From Pseudomonas putida (GTDB taxonomy: Bacteria > Pseudomonadota > Gammaproteobacteria > Pseudomonadales > Pseudomonadaceae), in the NCBI RefSeq assembly GCF_001941965.1, contig NZ_MKZO01000002.1:112173-176172 (forward strand): a stretch of DNA of 64,000 bases, given 5' to 3'. The notes below the pieces were generated by a model. It was not told the origin of the DNA. It worked only from the letters and a program-made list of their open reading frames with translations, and ran no database searches. Made by a program: the position numbers and the translations under genes. Positions 41,776 through 52,016 of this stretch are shown here, one piece after another (position 1 is the stretch's first letter; every line of letters starts with the position of its first letter).

Positions 41776-42927
41776 ATGCAACTCAAGCCAGCTGTTACCG
41801 CTCTGGTTTCCGCCGTCGCCCTGGCAACACTGCTCAGCGGCTGTAAAAAGGAAGAGGCGGCGCCCGTGGCGCAGGCTCCTCAGGTCGGCGTCGTGACCCT
41901 CCAGCCCCAGGCCTACACCCTCGTTTCCGATCTGCCGGGTCGCACCATCGCGTACCGGGTGGCGGAAGTGCGTCCACAGGTCAACGGCATCATCCTCAAG
42001 CGCCTGTTCAAGGAAGGCTCCGAGGTCAAGGAAGGCCAGCAGCTCTATCAGATCGACCCGTCGGTCTATGAAGCGACCCTGGCCAGCGCCCAGGCCAATC
42101 TGCAATCGACCCGCTCGCTGTCCGACCGCTACAAGCAACTGGTCAACGAGCAAGCCGTCAGCCGCCAGGAATACGACGACGCCCAGGCCAAACGTTTGCA
42201 GGCCGAAGCCACGCTGAAGAGCGCACAGATCGACCTGCGCTACACCAAGGTCCTCGCCCCGATCAGCGGCCGTATCGGCCGTTCCGCGGTCACCGAAGGC
42301 GCCCTGGTCAGCAACGGCCAGGCCACCGCCATGGCGACCATCCAGCAGCTCGACCCGATCTACGTCGACGTCACCCAGTCCTCCGCCGAGCTGCTCAAGC
42401 TGCGTCGCGAGCTGGAGAGCGGCAAGCTGAAGAAGGTTGGCGACAACGCCGCCGAAGTCAGCCTGAAGCTGGAAGATGGCAGCAACTACGCTCAGAAAGG
42501 CCGTCTGGAATTCTCGGAAGTGTCGGTCGATGAAACCACCGGTTCCGTCACCCTGCGTGCCGTATTCCCCAACCCCGAACACAACCTGCTGCCCGGCATG
42601 TTCGTCCACGCCCGCCTGAACAACGGCGTCAACGAGACCGCGATCCTCGCCCCGCAACAAGGCGTGACCCGCGACCTCAAGGGCCAGGCCACCGCCCTGG
42701 TGGTGGACAAGGACAACAAGGTGGAACTGCGCCAGCTCAAGGCCAGCCGCACAGTTGGCAACGATTGGCTGATCGAGGAAGGCCTGAATGCCGGTGACCG
42801 TCTGATCACCGAAGGCCTGCAGTACGTCAAGCCAGGCGTCGAGGTGAAGGTCAGCGAAGCGACCAACGTCAAGCCTGCCCAGCCAACCCAGGCCAGTGCC
42901 GCGAGCGCAGGGGCCAAAGGGGAGTAA
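41776..42927 (+). CDS. ttgA: RND efflux periplasmic adaptor TtgA (MexA/EmhA type)
   Basis: A 383-residue membrane fusion lipoprotein with lipobox LLSGCKK. Domains in order: beta-barrel/lipoyl start (PGRTIAYRVAEVRPQVNGIILKRLFKEGSEVKEGQQLYQIDP), an alpha-helical hairpin (LASAQANLQSTRSLSDRYKQL), the lipoyl return (VLAPISGRIGRSAVTEGALV), a beta-barrel and a membrane-proximal domain (ALVVDKDNKVELRQL). It bridges TtgB to TtgC across the periplasm. It is first in ttgABC, three bases before ttgB. Confidence 0.93.
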   Translation: MQLKPAVTALVSAVALATLLSGCKKEEAAPVAQAPQVGVVTLQPQAYTLVSDLPGRTIAYRVAEVRPQVNGIILKRLFKEGSEVKEGQQLYQIDPSVYEATLASAQANLQSTRSLSDRYKQLVNEQAVSRQEYDDAQAKRLQAEATLKSAQIDLRYTKVLAPISGRIGRSAVTEGALVSNGQATAMATIQQLDPIYVDVTQSSAELLKLRRELESGKLKKVGDNAAEVSLKLEDGSNYAQKGRLEFSEVSVDETTGSVTLRAVFPNPEHNLLPGMFVHARLNNGVNETAILAPQQGVTRDLKGQATALVVDKDNKVELRQLKASRTVGNDWLIEEGLNAGDRLITEGLQYVKPGVEVKVSEATNVKPAQPTQASAASAGAKGE

Positions 42928-42930
42928 ACC

Positions 42931-45900
42931 ATGTCGAGATTCTTTATCGATCGCCCGATCTTCGCCTGGGTGATCGCCCTGGTGATCATGCTGGTCGGGG
43001 CGTTGTCGATCCTCAAGTTGCCGATCAACCAGTACCCGAGCATCGCCCCGCCGGCGATCGCGATTGCCGTGACCTACCCGGGCGCCTCGGCGCAGACCGT
43101 GCAGGACACCGTGGTCCAGGTGATCGAGCAGCAGCTCAACGGTATCGACAACCTGCGCTATGTGTCGTCGGAAAGTAACTCCGACGGCAGCATGACCATT
43201 ACCGCGACCTTCGAGCAGGGTACCAACCCTGACACCGCGCAGGTCCAGGTGCAGAACAAGCTGAACCTGGCCACCCCGCTGCTGCCGCAAGAAGTGCAGC
43301 AGCAGGGTATCCGCGTGACCAAGGCGGTGAAGAACTTCCTGCTGGTGATCGGCCTGGTGTCGGAAGACGGCAGCATGACCAAGGACGACCTGGCCAACTA
43401 CATCGTCTCCAACATGCAGGACCCGATCTCGCGCACCGCCGGTGTCGGTGACTTCCAGGTCTTCGGTGCCCAGTACGCGATGCGCATCTGGCTCGACCCG
43501 GCCAAGCTGAACAAATTCCAGCTGACCCCGGTCGACGTGAAAACCGCGGTTGCCGCGCAGAACGTCCAGGTGTCTTCCGGCCAGCTCGGCGGCCTGCCTG
43601 CCCTGCCCGGCCAGCAACTGAACGCTACCATCATCGGCAAGACCCGCCTGCAGACCGCCGAGCAGTTCGAGAAGATCCTGCTCAAGGTCAACCAGGACGG
43701 TTCGCAAGTACGCCTGGGCGATGTCGCCCGGGTCGGCCTGGGCGGTGAAAACTACGCGGTCAGCGCCCAGTTCAACGGCAAGCCGGCTTCCGGCCTGGCC
43801 GTGAAACTGGCCACCGGCGCCAACGCCCTGGATACCGCCAAGGCCCTGCGCAAGACCATCTCCGACCTGGAGCCGTTCTTCCCGCCTGGCATGAAAGCGG
43901 TGTTCCCGTACGACACCACCCCGGTGGTGACCGAGTCCATCAGCGGTGTAATCCACACCCTGATCGAAGCGATCGTCCTGGTGTTCCTGGTGATGTACCT
44001 GTTCCTGCAGAACTTCCGCGCCACGGTGATCACCACCATGACCGTGCCGGTGGTATTGCTGGGTACCTTCGGCATCCTTGCGGCATTCGGCTTCAGCATC
44101 AACACCCTGACCATGTTCGGCATGGTCCTGGCCATCGGTCTGTTAGTGGACGACGCCATCGTCGTGGTGGAAAACGTCGAGCGGGTGATGTCCGAAGAGG
44201 GACTCTCACCGAAGGAAGCGACCAGGAAATCCATGGGCCAGATCCAGGGTGCCCTGGTCGGTATCGCCCTGGTGCTCTCGGCGGTACTCCTGCCGATGGC
44301 CTTCTTCGGCGGCTCCACGGGGGTGATCTACAAGCAGTTCTCCATCACCATCGTCTCGGCCATGGCCCTGTCGGTGCTGGTAGCGCTGATCTTCACCCCG
44401 GCCCTGTGCGCGACCATGCTCAAGCCGCTCAAGAAAGGCGAGCACCACACCGCCAAGGGTGGCTTCTTCGGCTGGTTCAACCGCAACTTCGATCGCAGCG
44501 TGCAGAGCTACGAGCGTGGCGTGGGCAATATGCTGCGGCACAAGGCCCCGTACCTGCTGGCGTACCTGCTGATCGTGGTCGGCATGATCTGGCTGTTCAC
44601 CCGCATCCCGACCGCGTTCCTGCCCGAGGAAGACCAGGGCGTTCTGTTCGCCCAGGTGCAGACCCCGGCCGGCTCCAGTGCCGAGCGCACCCAGGTGGTG
44701 GTCGACCAGATGCGCGAGTACCTGCTGGACAAGGAAGCCGACACCGTGGCCTCCGTGTTCACCGTGACCGGCTTCAACTTCGCCGGCCGTGGCCAGAGCT
44801 CGGGCATGGCGTTCATCATGCTCAAGCCGTGGGGCGAGCGTTCCGCCGAGAACAGCGTGTTCAACCTGGCAGCGCGGGCCCAGCAGCACTTCTTCAGCTT
44901 CCGCGACGCCATGGTGTTCGCCTTCGCCCCGCCTGCGGTACTGGAACTGGGTAACGCCACCGGTTTCGACGTGTTCCTGCAGGACCGTGCCGGCGTCGGC
45001 CACAACAAGCTGATGGAAGCGCGCAACCAGTTCCTCGGCCTGGCGGCGCAGAGCAAGATCCTCTCGGCAGTCCGTCCGAACGGCCTGAACGACGAGCCGC
45101 AGTACCAGTTGACCGTCGACGACGAGCGCGCCAGTGCCCTGGGCGTGACCATCGCCGATATCAACAACACCCTGTCGATTGCCCTGGGTGCCAGCTACGT
45201 CAACGACTTCATCGACCGTGGCCGGGTCAAGAAGGTCTACATCCAGGGCGAAGCCTCGTCGCGGATGAGCCCGGAAGACCTGCAGAAGTGGTACGTGCGC
45301 AACGCCGCCGGCGAGATGGTGCCGTTCTCCTCCTTCGCCCATGGCGAGTGGATCTACGGTTCGCCCAAGCTGTCGCGCTACAACGGCGTCGAAGCGGTGG
45401 AAATCCTCGGTGCCCCGGCCCCCGGCTACAGTACCGGTGAAGCCATGGCCGAGGTCGAGCGCCTGATCGCGCAACTGCCGTCGGGTATCGGTTACTCCTG
45501 GACCGGCCTGTCCTACGAGGAGCGCCTGTCGGGCTCCCAGGCACCGGCGCTGTACGCCCTGTCGCTGCTGATGGTGTTCCTCTGCCTGGCGGCGCTGTAT
45601 GAAAGCTGGTCGATTCCGATCGCGGTCATGCTGGTGGTACCGCTGGGGATCATCGGTGCGCTGCTGGCCACCAGCCTGCGCGGGCTGTCCAACGACGTGT
45701 ACTTCCAGGTGGGGCTGTTGACCACGATCGGCCTGGCGGCGAAGAACGCCATCCTGATCGTCGAGTTCGCCAAGGAACTGCACGAGCAGGGGCGCAGCCT
45801 GATCGACGCGGCCATCGAGGCCTGCCGCATGCGTCTGCGCCCGATCATCATGACCTCGCTGGCGTTCATCCTCGGCGTGGTACCGTTGGCCATCGCTACC

Positions 45901-46083
45901 GGCGCGGGCTCGGGCAGCCAGCACGCCATCGGTACCGGGGTGATCGGCGGCATGCTGACCGCGACCATCCTGGCCATCTTCTGGGTACCGCTGTTCTTCG
46001 TAAGCGTGTCGTCGTGGTTCGGCAGCAAGAAGCCGGACGAAGACGCCACACCTGAAACTCCACGTTATGAGGCTGGGCAATGA
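42931..46083 (+). CDS. ttgB: RND efflux pump inner-membrane transporter TtgB (MexB/EmhB type)
   Basis: A 1050-residue HAE1-family proton-drug antiporter, [20 protein letters not shown]. It shows family motifs including the proton-relay region [15 protein letters not shown] in helix 4, [24 protein letters not shown], the drug-pocket porter domains, and [20 protein letters not shown] near the C-terminus. It captures hydrophobic drugs and solvents from the periplasm and membrane. The last four bases overlap the start of ttgC, so they are translationally coupled. Confidence 0.95.
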   Translation: MSRFFIDRPIFAWVIALVIMLVGALSILKLPINQYPSIAPPAIAIAVTYPGASAQTVQDTVVQVIEQQLNGIDNLRYVSSESNSDGSMTITATFEQGTNPDTAQVQVQNKLNLATPLLPQEVQQQGIRVTKAVKNFLLVIGLVSEDGSMTKDDLANYIVSNMQDPISRTAGVGDFQVFGAQYAMRIWLDPAKLNKFQLTPVDVKTAVAAQNVQVSSGQLGGLPALPGQQLNATIIGKTRLQTAEQFEKILLKVNQDGSQVRLGDVARVGLGGENYAVSAQFNGKPASGLAVKLATGANALDTAKALRKTISDLEPFFPPGMKAVFPYDTTPVVTESISGVIHTLIEAIVLVFLVMYLFLQNFRATVITTMTVPVVLLGTFGILAAFGFSINTLTMFGMVLAIGLLVDDAIVVVENVERVMSEEGLSPKEATRKSMGQIQGALVGIALVLSAVLLPMAFFGGSTGVIYKQFSITIVSAMALSVLVALIFTPALCATMLKPLKKGEHHTAKGGFFGWFNRNFDRSVQSYERGVGNMLRHKAPYLLAYLLIVVGMIWLFTRIPTAFLPEEDQGVLFAQVQTPAGSSAERTQVVVDQMREYLLDKEADTVASVFTVTGFNFAGRGQSSGMAFIMLKPWGERSAENSVFNLAARAQQHFFSFRDAMVFAFAPPAVLELGNATGFDVFLQDRAGVGHNKLMEARNQFLGLAAQSKILSAVRPNGLNDEPQYQLTVDDERASALGVTIADINNTLSIALGASYVNDFIDRGRVKKVYIQGEASSRMSPEDLQKWYVRNAAGEMVPFSSFAHGEWIYGSPKLSRYNGVEAVEILGAPAPGYSTGEAMAEVERLIAQLPSGIGYSWTGLSYEERLSGSQAPALYALSLLMVFLCLAALYESWSIPIAVMLVVPLGIIGALLATSLRGLSNDVYFQVGLLTTIGLAAKNAILIVEFAKELHEQGRSLIDAAIEACRMRLRPIIMTSLAFILGVVPLAIATGAGSGSQHAIGTGVIGGMLTATILAIFWVPLFFVSVSSWFGSKKPDEDATPETPRYEAGQ

Positions 46084-47513
46084 CCAAGTCCTTGATGTCC
46101 CTGGCGGTGACCGCGTTCATCCTGAGCGGTTGCTCGCTGATCCCCGAGTACAAGACCCCTGAGTCGCCGGTGGCGGCCCAGTGGCCGGCCGGCCCGGCGT
46201 ACTCGCCGACCGAGTCGGCGCAGGTCGCTGCGGCCGAACAGGGCTGGCGCCAGTTCTTCCATGACCCGGCGCTGCAGCAACTGATCCAGAGCTCGCTGGA
46301 AAACAACCGCGACCTGCGTGTCGCGGCGCTGAACATCGACGCCTACCGTGCGCAGTACCGCATCCAGCGTGCCGACCTGTTCCCGGCGGTGACGGCCGAC
46401 GCCAGCGGTTCGCGCCAGCGGGTTCCGGCGGACATGTCGCAGACCGGCCGCTCCGGTATCACCAGCCAGTACTCGGCCACCGTGGGCGTCAGCGCCTACG
46501 AGCTGGACCTGTTCGGCCGGGTGCGCAGCCTCAGCGAGCAGGCCCTGGAAACCTACCTGTCCAGTGAAGAAGCGCGCCGTTCGACGCAGATTGCCCTGGT
46601 GGCCAGCGTAGCCAACGCCTGGTTCACCTGGCAGGCCGACCAGGCCCTGCTGAAGCTGACCGAAGAAACCCTGAAGACCTACGAGGAAAGCTTCAAGCTG
46701 ACCCAGCGCAGCGCCGATGTCGGCGTGTCTTCGGCCCTCGACCTGAGCCAGTCGCGCACCGCCGTCGAAGGCGCGCGGGTCAGGCTGGCGCAGTACCAGC
46801 GCCAGGTGGCCCAGGATCTGAACAGCCTGACCCTGCTGGTCGGTGCCGGCCTGCCGGTGAACCTGCCGGCGGCCAAGGCGCTGGACAGCGAACTGCTCTC
46901 GGAAATGCCCGCCGGCCTGCCGTCGGACCTGTTGACCCGGCGTCCGGACATCATGGAAGCCGAGCACCTGCTGAAAGCGGCCAACGCCAATATCGGCGCG
47001 GCCCGTGCGGCGTTCTTCCCGCGCATCAGCCTGACCGCCAATGCCGGGACCTTGAGCCCGGACATGGACGGTCTGTTCAAGGGTGGTTCGGGGACCTGGC
47101 TGTTCCAGCCGTCGATCAGCCTGCCGATCTTCAATGCCGGCGCGCTGAAGGCCAGCCTGGATTACTCCAAGATCCAGAAAGACATCAACGTCGCCAAGTA
47201 CGAAAAGACCATCCAGACCGCCTTCCAGGAAGTCTCCGATGGCCTCGCCGCACGCCAGACCTACAACGAACAGTTGCAGGCCCAGCGCGATCTGGTCGCC
47301 GCCAACCAGGACTACTACCGCCTGGCCGAGCGTCGCTACCGCATTGGTGTCGACAGCAACCTGGTGTTCCTCGACGCCCAGCGCAACCTGTTCAGTGCCC
47401 AGCAGTCGCTGATCACCGACCGGTTGTCGCAGTTGGTCAGTGAGGTGAACCTGTACAAGGCGCTGGGTGGTGGCTGGTATGAAAAGACCGGTGATGCCCA
47501 GGCTTCGCGTTGA
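46080..47513 (+). CDS. ttgC: RND efflux outer-membrane channel TtgC (OprM/EmhC type)
   Basis: A 477-residue outer-membrane factor with a lipobox (ILSGCSLIP). The two repeated OMF halves have coiled-coil helices and the family blocks [50 protein letters not shown], and [12 protein letters not shown]. As a trimer it forms the TolC-like duct for TtgAB. A good terminator follows 20 bases after the stop. Confidence 0.94.
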   Translation: MTKSLMSLAVTAFILSGCSLIPEYKTPESPVAAQWPAGPAYSPTESAQVAAAEQGWRQFFHDPALQQLIQSSLENNRDLRVAALNIDAYRAQYRIQRADLFPAVTADASGSRQRVPADMSQTGRSGITSQYSATVGVSAYELDLFGRVRSLSEQALETYLSSEEARRSTQIALVASVANAWFTWQADQALLKLTEETLKTYEESFKLTQRSADVGVSSALDLSQSRTAVEGARVRLAQYQRQVAQDLNSLTLLVGAGLPVNLPAAKALDSELLSEMPAGLPSDLLTRRPDIMEAEHLLKAANANIGAARAAFFPRISLTANAGTLSPDMDGLFKGGSGTWLFQPSISLPIFNAGALKASLDYSKIQKDINVAKYEKTIQTAFQEVSDGLAARQTYNEQLQAQRDLVAANQDYYRLAERRYRIGVDSNLVFLDAQRNLFSAQQSLITDRLSQLVSEVNLYKALGGGWYEKTGDAQASR

Positions 47514-47532
47514 TGCTGTAGCGCTGTGAACA

Positions 47533-47562
47533 AGAGCCCACCTCCCAGGTGGGCTTTTTTAT
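47533..47562 (+). terminator. Rho-independent terminator of ttgABC
   Basis: AGCCCACCTCCCAGGTGGGCT forms an eight- to nine-pair stem followed directly by TTTTTATT. Confidence 0.92.
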
Positions 47563-47574
47563 TGGTGTTCACTT

Positions 47575-47664
47575 TAGGGCCTCATCGCTGGCAAGCCAGC
47601 TCCCACAGGGATCGCGTGCACCGCCGGACCTGTGGGAGCTGGCTTGCCAGCGATGAGGCCCTCG
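47575..47664. repeat. REP inverted pair (inward-facing)
   Basis: AGGGCCTCATCGCTGGCAAG and CTTGCCAGCGATGAGGCCCT enclose a spacer with CGTGCACCGCCGG. It is between the ttgABC terminator and the porin promoter. Confidence 0.93.
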
Positions 47665-47694
47665 AATCCACAGAAGATTTCCTGAAGAAATAAA

Positions 47695-47727
47695 ACTAAC
47701 CATTCAGTTAGTGTTCGATTATCGCCC
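47695..47727. promoter_or_regulatory. Palindrome and PcaR-like half-site upstream of the porin gene
   Basis: ACTAAC-N6-GTTAGT (47695-47712) is a palindrome of the type bound by TetR-class repressors. It is followed at once by GTTCGATTATCGCCC, which resembles the 15-base PcaR box (GTTCGATAATCGCAC type) seen three times near the pca genes. The rest of 47514-47884 holds a terminator, a REP pair and no further gene. Confidence 0.5.
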
Positions 47728-47884
47728 AATACCGCCTGTAACGAATTGATTCACCCCCGCCCCGCACAGCACCATCTCCCTGCCGCTTGTCCCCAAGCAC
47801 ACCCCAAAAGCACGCAACCCGGCCTGCGCCTCTTTCCAGTCGCAGCGGATGGTTTCGGCTTACATAAAAACAAGAGATACATCG

Positions 47885-49141
47885 ATGAAGAACACTCCGC
47901 ACAAAGCACGACACCTGCTTCCCGGCTTTATCGCAATGACCTGCGCCCTCCCCGCCATGGCCGCCGAAAGCGGTTTCCTCGAGGACGCCAAGGCCAACCT
48001 CAACCTGCGCAACTTCTATATCAACCGCAACTTCGTCGACCCGGCCAACGCCCAGGGCAAGGCCGAAGAGTGGACCCAGAGTTTCATCCTCGACGCCAAA
48101 TCCGGCTTCACCCAGGGCACCGTCGGCTTCGGCGTGGACGTCCTCGGCCTGTACTCGGTCAAGCTCGATGGCGGCAAGGGCACTGCCGGTACCCACCTGC
48201 TGCCGGTGCATGACGACGGCCGCCCGGCCGACGATTTCGGCCGCCTCGGCGTGGCCCTGAAGGCGAAGATCTCCAAGACCGAACTGAAGGTCGGCGAGTG
48301 GATGCCGGTCCTGCCGATCCTGCGTTCCGACGACGGTCGCTCGCTGCCGCAGACCTTCCGCGGTGGCCAGGTCACCTCCCAGGAAATCGACGGCCTGACC
48401 CTGTACGCCGGCCAGTTCCGCGGCAATAGCCCGCGCAACGACGCGAGCATGGAAGACATGTTCATGAACGGCAAAGGCGCCGCCACCTCGGACCGCTTCA
48501 ACTTTGCCGGTGGTGAATTCACCTTCAATGAAAAACGCACCCTGATCGGCCTGTGGAACGCCGAGCTGAAGGACATCTACCAGCAGCAATACATCAACTT
48601 GGTGCACAGCCAGCCCTTGGGCGACTGGACCCTGGGCGCCAACCTCGGCTACTTCCTCGGCAAGGAAGACGGCGCGGCCCGCGTCGGCGACCTCGACAAC
48701 CGCACCGCCTCGGCGCTGCTGTCGGCCAAGTACGGCGGCAACACCTTCTATGTCGGCCTGCAGAAAGTCAGCGGCGACGACCAGTGGATGCGGGTCAACG
48801 GCACCAGCGGCGGCACCCTGGCCAACGACAGCTACAACTCCAGCTTCGACAACGCCAAGGAACGCTCCTGGCAGGTGCGACACGACTACAACTTCGCCGT
48901 CCTTGGCGTGCCCGGCCTGACCCTGATGAACCGCTACATCAAGGGCGACAACGTGCACACCGCCACCGTCGACGACGGCAAGGAATGGGCACGGGAATCG
49001 GAACTGGCCTACGTGGTCCAGTCCGGCACCTTGAAGAACCTGTCGATGAAATGGCGCAACTCCACCATGCGCCGTGACTACAGCACCAACGCCTTCGACG
49101 AGAACCGCCTGATCATCAGCTACCCGTTCAGCCTTCTCTAA
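47885..49141 (+). CDS. OprD-family outer-membrane porin, probably for aromatic acids
   Basis: A 418-residue porin starting MKNTPHKARHLLPGFIAMTC at 47885, with signal peptide ending PAMAAE. The OprD-family start is GFLEDAKANLNLRNFYINRNF, with GFTQGTVGFGVDVLGLYSVKLDGG and LPILRSDDGRSLPQTFRGGQV following. The C-terminus RLIISYPFSLL is the barrel-closing strand. In P. putida a porin gene pcaP belongs with pcaRKFTBDC, and a PcaR-like box precedes this gene, so uptake of protocatechuate, vanillate or similar acids is likely. The individual substrate is inferred from context only. Confidence 0.85.
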   Translation: MKNTPHKARHLLPGFIAMTCALPAMAAESGFLEDAKANLNLRNFYINRNFVDPANAQGKAEEWTQSFILDAKSGFTQGTVGFGVDVLGLYSVKLDGGKGTAGTHLLPVHDDGRPADDFGRLGVALKAKISKTELKVGEWMPVLPILRSDDGRSLPQTFRGGQVTSQEIDGLTLYAGQFRGNSPRNDASMEDMFMNGKGAATSDRFNFAGGEFTFNEKRTLIGLWNAELKDIYQQQYINLVHSQPLGDWTLGANLGYFLGKEDGAARVGDLDNRTASALLSAKYGGNTFYVGLQKVSGDDQWMRVNGTSGGTLANDSYNSSFDNAKERSWQVRHDYNFAVLGVPGLTLMNRYIKGDNVHTATVDDGKEWARESELAYVVQSGTLKNLSMKWRNSTMRRDYSTNAFDENRLIISYPFSLL

Positions 49142-49145
49142 GCCT

Positions 49146-49184
49146 TGGGGCGGCGGCGGCCCTCTCTCGCCGTCGCCCGTTTTC
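49146..49184 (+). terminator. Terminator of the porin gene
   Basis: GGGCGGCGGCG and CGCCGTCGCCC make a long G/C stem directly after the porin stop, followed by GTTTTCTT. Confidence 0.82.
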
Positions 49185-49280
49185 TTATGCGCTATAGCGC
49201 TAACCAGACAAGAATTCATTCTTGGACGAAATAAGCGCTTACATTTACAACACCGGTTTTACGCACCACCGGTAACGTTC
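49185..49280. promoter_or_regulatory. Promoter region of the LysR gene with two short palindromes
   Basis: TAGCGCTA (inside GCGCTATAGCGCTAACC) and AAGCGCTT (inside ATAAGCGCTTAC) lie about 40 bases apart, with AAGAATTCATTCTT between them. They may be autoregulatory operators of the LysR-type protein encoded downstream. Confidence 0.4.
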
Positions 49281-50210
49281 ATGGATCTCCGCCAACTGCG
49301 CTATTTCATAGCGCTCAACGACCACCGCAGCTTCGTCCGCGCCGCCGAGGCCATGGGCATCACCCAGCCGGCCTTCAGCCGCAGCATCCAGGGCCTGGAA
49401 CAGGAATTCGGCTGCATCCTCGTCGACCGCGGCAACAAGGACCTGCGCCCCACCCCCGAAGGCCAGATGGTCCTGCAACATGCCCTGCGCCTGGTCCAGG
49501 GCGCCAACCAGCTGAGCCACGACGTGCTGCGCATGACCAAGCTCGATGCGGGCGAACTGCATTTCGGCGCCGGCCCCGCCCCCGCTGCCGACCTTGTGCC
49601 CCGCGCCCTCACCCGCTTCCTCAAGGCCCACCCGAAGGTGCAGACCCGCCTGCGCGTGGACAACTGGGAAAACCTCAGCCGCGCGCTGAACCGCGAGGAC
49701 GTCGAGTTCTTTATCGCCGATATCCGCCATTTCGAGGCCGATCCGAATTTCCAGACCCAGCCGCTGAAACCTCGTCGCGGCCTGTTCTTCTGCCGCCCGG
49801 GCCACCCGCTCCTGAAGAAGGACAGCCTGTCGACCAACGACCTGTTCGACTACCCGCTGGCCACCCCGCAGATCCTCCCCGGCGTGCGCAAGCTGCTGGC
49901 CAACCTCAGCGGCAAGACCGACTTCTCGCCCCAGGTGCAGACCGAACACCTGCCGACCCTGCTCAAGGTAGTACTTGGCAGCAATGCCATCGGCATCGGC
50001 CCGGAAGAAGCCTTCGCCAACGAGATCGCCGCGGGGGAACTGGTGGAACTGCACTGGCGCAACCTGCCGTTGAACCCGGAAAGCCTGAACGCCCGCTGCG
50101 GCATCGTCAGCCGCAGCGGCTATCGCCTGTCGCCGGCAGCACGGGCGATGATCGAGACGCTGGTCAGTCTCGATCGCCAGCCGGCAGAGGAAGCCCTAGC
50201 CCTTGGCTAG
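49281..50210 (+). CDS. LysR-family regulator next to the porin gene
   Basis: A 309-residue regulator, MDLRQLRYFIALNDHRSFVRAAEAMGITQPAFSRSIQGLE, with the typical N-terminal helix-turn-helix. The effector domain has LDAGELHFGAGPAPAADLVPRAL and a conserved LKVVLGSNAIGIGPEEA. The target is unknown; position suggests the porin or the pca region. Its final 15 bases overlap the end of the converging Crp/Fnr gene. Confidence 0.87.
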   Translation: MDLRQLRYFIALNDHRSFVRAAEAMGITQPAFSRSIQGLEQEFGCILVDRGNKDLRPTPEGQMVLQHALRLVQGANQLSHDVLRMTKLDAGELHFGAGPAPAADLVPRALTRFLKAHPKVQTRLRVDNWENLSRALNREDVEFFIADIRHFEADPNFQTQPLKPRRGLFFCRPGHPLLKKDSLSTNDLFDYPLATPQILPGVRKLLANLSGKTDFSPQVQTEHLPTLLKVVLGSNAIGIGPEEAFANEIAAGELVELHWRNLPLNPESLNARCGIVSRSGYRLSPAARAMIETLVSLDRQPAEEALALG

Positions 50211-50885
50211 CTGTTCGAGGCGGGCACTGTCGATGATCTCGATTTCGCCATAACTGAGGCGCACGGCGCCTTCCTGCTGCAGGTTCTTGAGGATCTGGTT
50301 GGTGGTCTGGCGTGACAGCGACAGCATCAGCGCCAGTTGCTCCTGGGACAGTTGCAGGACCCGCCGCGCACCATCCACCTCGCCATAGCCGGCGGCCATC
50401 TGCAGCAGGCGGAACGCCACGCGCGGCGCGGCGCCCATCAGGCTTTGCTGTTCGAGAGCGACGAAGGCCAGGCGCAGCTTGTGGCTCATCAGCAGGGCGA
50501 ACTCGCGCCAGTAGTGCGGATGTTCATCCAGCAGGCTCTGCAACGTGGCCTGCGGTACGCGCAACAGCCGGGTCGCGCCTTCGGCATAGGCATCGTGGGT
50601 GCGTGGCTGGCCGTCGAACAGGCAGATCTCGCCGAACCAGTGCGGCGCCTCGATCAGGGTCAGCAGCGCCTCCTTGCCTTCGGCGCTCACAGCCCCGATG
50701 CGGATCGCGCCGGATAGCACGGCGTAGATCCCGCAGGGCGCATCGCCGCGCTGGAACAGGCGCTCGCCGGCGGCCAGGCTCACCGGGCGAGCGGCCCCCA
50801 GCAGGCTGTCCTGCAAGGCCGGCGAGAGCTGCCTGAACCAATGACCGTGCTGCAGTTGTTCACGCCAGGCGTGGGTTTCGTTCAT
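50196..50885 (-). CDS. Crp/Fnr-family transcriptional regulator
   Basis: A 229-residue protein starting MNETHAWREQLQHGHWF at 50885; the open frame further upstream is not conserved. The N-terminal cyclic nucleotide-binding fold includes AGERLFQRGDAPCGIYAVLSGAIRIG and HWFGEICLFDGQPRTHDAYA. The C-terminal winged helix has LSQEQLALMLSLSRQTTNQILKNLQQEG. The Cys residues needed for an Fnr iron-sulfur cluster are absent, so an effector other than oxygen is likely. It is divergent from the Mpo1-like gene. Confidence 0.87.
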   Translation of the reverse strand: MNETHAWREQLQHGHWFRQLSPALQDSLLGAARPVSLAAGERLFQRGDAPCGIYAVLSGAIRIGAVSAEGKEALLTLIEAPHWFGEICLFDGQPRTHDAYAEGATRLLRVPQATLQSLLDEHPHYWREFALLMSHKLRLAFVALEQQSLMGAAPRVAFRLLQMAAGYGEVDGARRVLQLSQEQLALMLSLSRQTTNQILKNLQQEGAVRLSYGEIEIIDSARLEQLAKG

Positions 50886-50975
50886 CCGGGGCCTCGAAAG
50901 CGACTCTGTCGGGCACCCGACAGACTGGAACGGATCCGCGGGGCATGCTGGGTCATCCCTGACGGAGGAACAACA

Positions 50976-51500
50976 ATGAAAAACCTCGTTGAACATTTGA
51001 GTCAATATGCCAGCTACCACCGTGATCCACGCAACATCGCCACGCACTTCGTGGGGATCCCGATGATCGTCGTGGCGGTGACCGTACTGTTGTCACGGCC
51101 GGGCATCGAGCTGGGCTGGTTGTGGCTGTCACCGGCCTTGCTGGTGGCGCTGGCGTCGATGTGGTTCTACCTGCGGCTGAGCCTGAACCTCGGGCTGCTG
51201 ATGACCGGCCTGTTGGCGTTGTGCCTGTGGGCCGGGAAGGCGCTGGCGCTGCAAAGCACCGGGGTGTGGCTGGGCGCGGGGCTGGGGCTGTTCTTCGTCG
51301 GCTGGGTGATCCAGTTTGTCGGCCACTATTACGAAGGGCGCAAGCCGGCGTTCGTCGACGATGTCAGCGGGTTGATCGTCGGGCCGTTGTTCGTGGTGGC
51401 AGAGATGGGGTTCATGCTTGGGCTGCTGTCTGAACTGAAGGCAGACATCGAGCGCAATGCGGGGCCGGTTTGTGTTCGGCAGAAAAAAGCGACTGCCTGA
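50976..51500 (+). CDS. Mpo1-like / DUF962 membrane protein
   Basis: A 174-residue protein starting MKNLVEHLSQYASYHRDPRN at 50976 after ACGGAGGAA. It has four hydrophobic helices and the two histidine-containing motifs of the Mpo1/DUF962 family: YHRDPRNIATHFVGIPMI and QFVGHYYEGRKPAF. Yeast Mpo1 is an iron-dependent dioxygenase for 2-hydroxy fatty acids; the bacterial role is less clear. The last segment (CVRQKKATA) is not conserved. Confidence 0.85.
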   Translation: MKNLVEHLSQYASYHRDPRNIATHFVGIPMIVVAVTVLLSRPGIELGWLWLSPALLVALASMWFYLRLSLNLGLLMTGLLALCLWAGKALALQSTGVWLGAGLGLFFVGWVIQFVGHYYEGRKPAFVDDVSGLIVGPLFVVAEMGFMLGLLSELKADIERNAGPVCVRQKKATA

Positions 51501-51517
51501 TATATCTGTATTTGGCT

Positions 51518-51606
51518 TGAGGGCCCTATCGCTGGCAAGCCAGCTCCCACAGGTCCGGCGGTGCATGCGGTCACTGTGGGAGCTGGCTTGCCAGCGATGA
51601 GGCCCG
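51518..51606. repeat. REP inverted pair (inward-facing)
   Basis: GAGGGCCCTATCGCTGGCAA and TTGCCAGCGATGAGGCCC enclose the spacer. It lies between the converging Mpo1-like and pcaC genes. Confidence 0.93.
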
Positions 51607-51611
51607 AGAGG

Positions 51612-52004
51612 TCAAACCCGGGACTCGACCCCAAGCTCATCCCACACCGACTCAGCCAGGTGGAAGGTGGCATTGGCCGCCGGAATGCCGCAGTAGATCG
51701 CGCTCTGCATCAGCACTTCCTTGATCTCGTCCCGCGTTACGCCGTTGTTGGCGGCAGCACGCAGGTGCAGCTTGAGCTCGTCGTTGCGGTTCATGCCGAT
51801 CAGCATGGCGATGGTGATCAGGCTGCGGGTGTGCCGCGGCAGGCCCGGACGGGTCCAGATATCACCCCAGGCATGGCGGGTGATCATTTCCTGGAATTCG
51901 CTGTTGAACTCGGTGAGGTTGCTCAGGCTGCGGTCGACATGGGCATCGCCCAGCACCGCACGGCGAACCTGCATGCCGGCGTCGTAACGTTGTTTCTCAT
52001 CCAC
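51612..52004 (-). CDS. pcaC: 4-carboxymuconolactone decarboxylase
   Basis: A 130-residue enzyme of the beta-ketoadipate pathway that decarboxylates gamma-carboxymuconolactone to beta-ketoadipate enol-lactone. It has the carboxymuconolactone-decarboxylase (CMD) fold: FNSEFQEMITRHAWGDIWTRPGLPRHTRSLITIAML, then ELKLHLRAAANNGVTRDEIKEVLMQSAIYCGIPAANATFH with the conserved Glu, Cys and His. It lies 12 bases after pcaD and ends the pca run on this side. Confidence 0.94.
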   Translation of the reverse strand: MDEKQRYDAGMQVRRAVLGDAHVDRSLSNLTEFNSEFQEMITRHAWGDIWTRPGLPRHTRSLITIAMLIGMNRNDELKLHLRAAANNGVTRDEIKEVLMQSAIYCGIPAANATFHLAESVWDELGVESRV

Positions 52005-52016
52005 GGATACAGCTCC

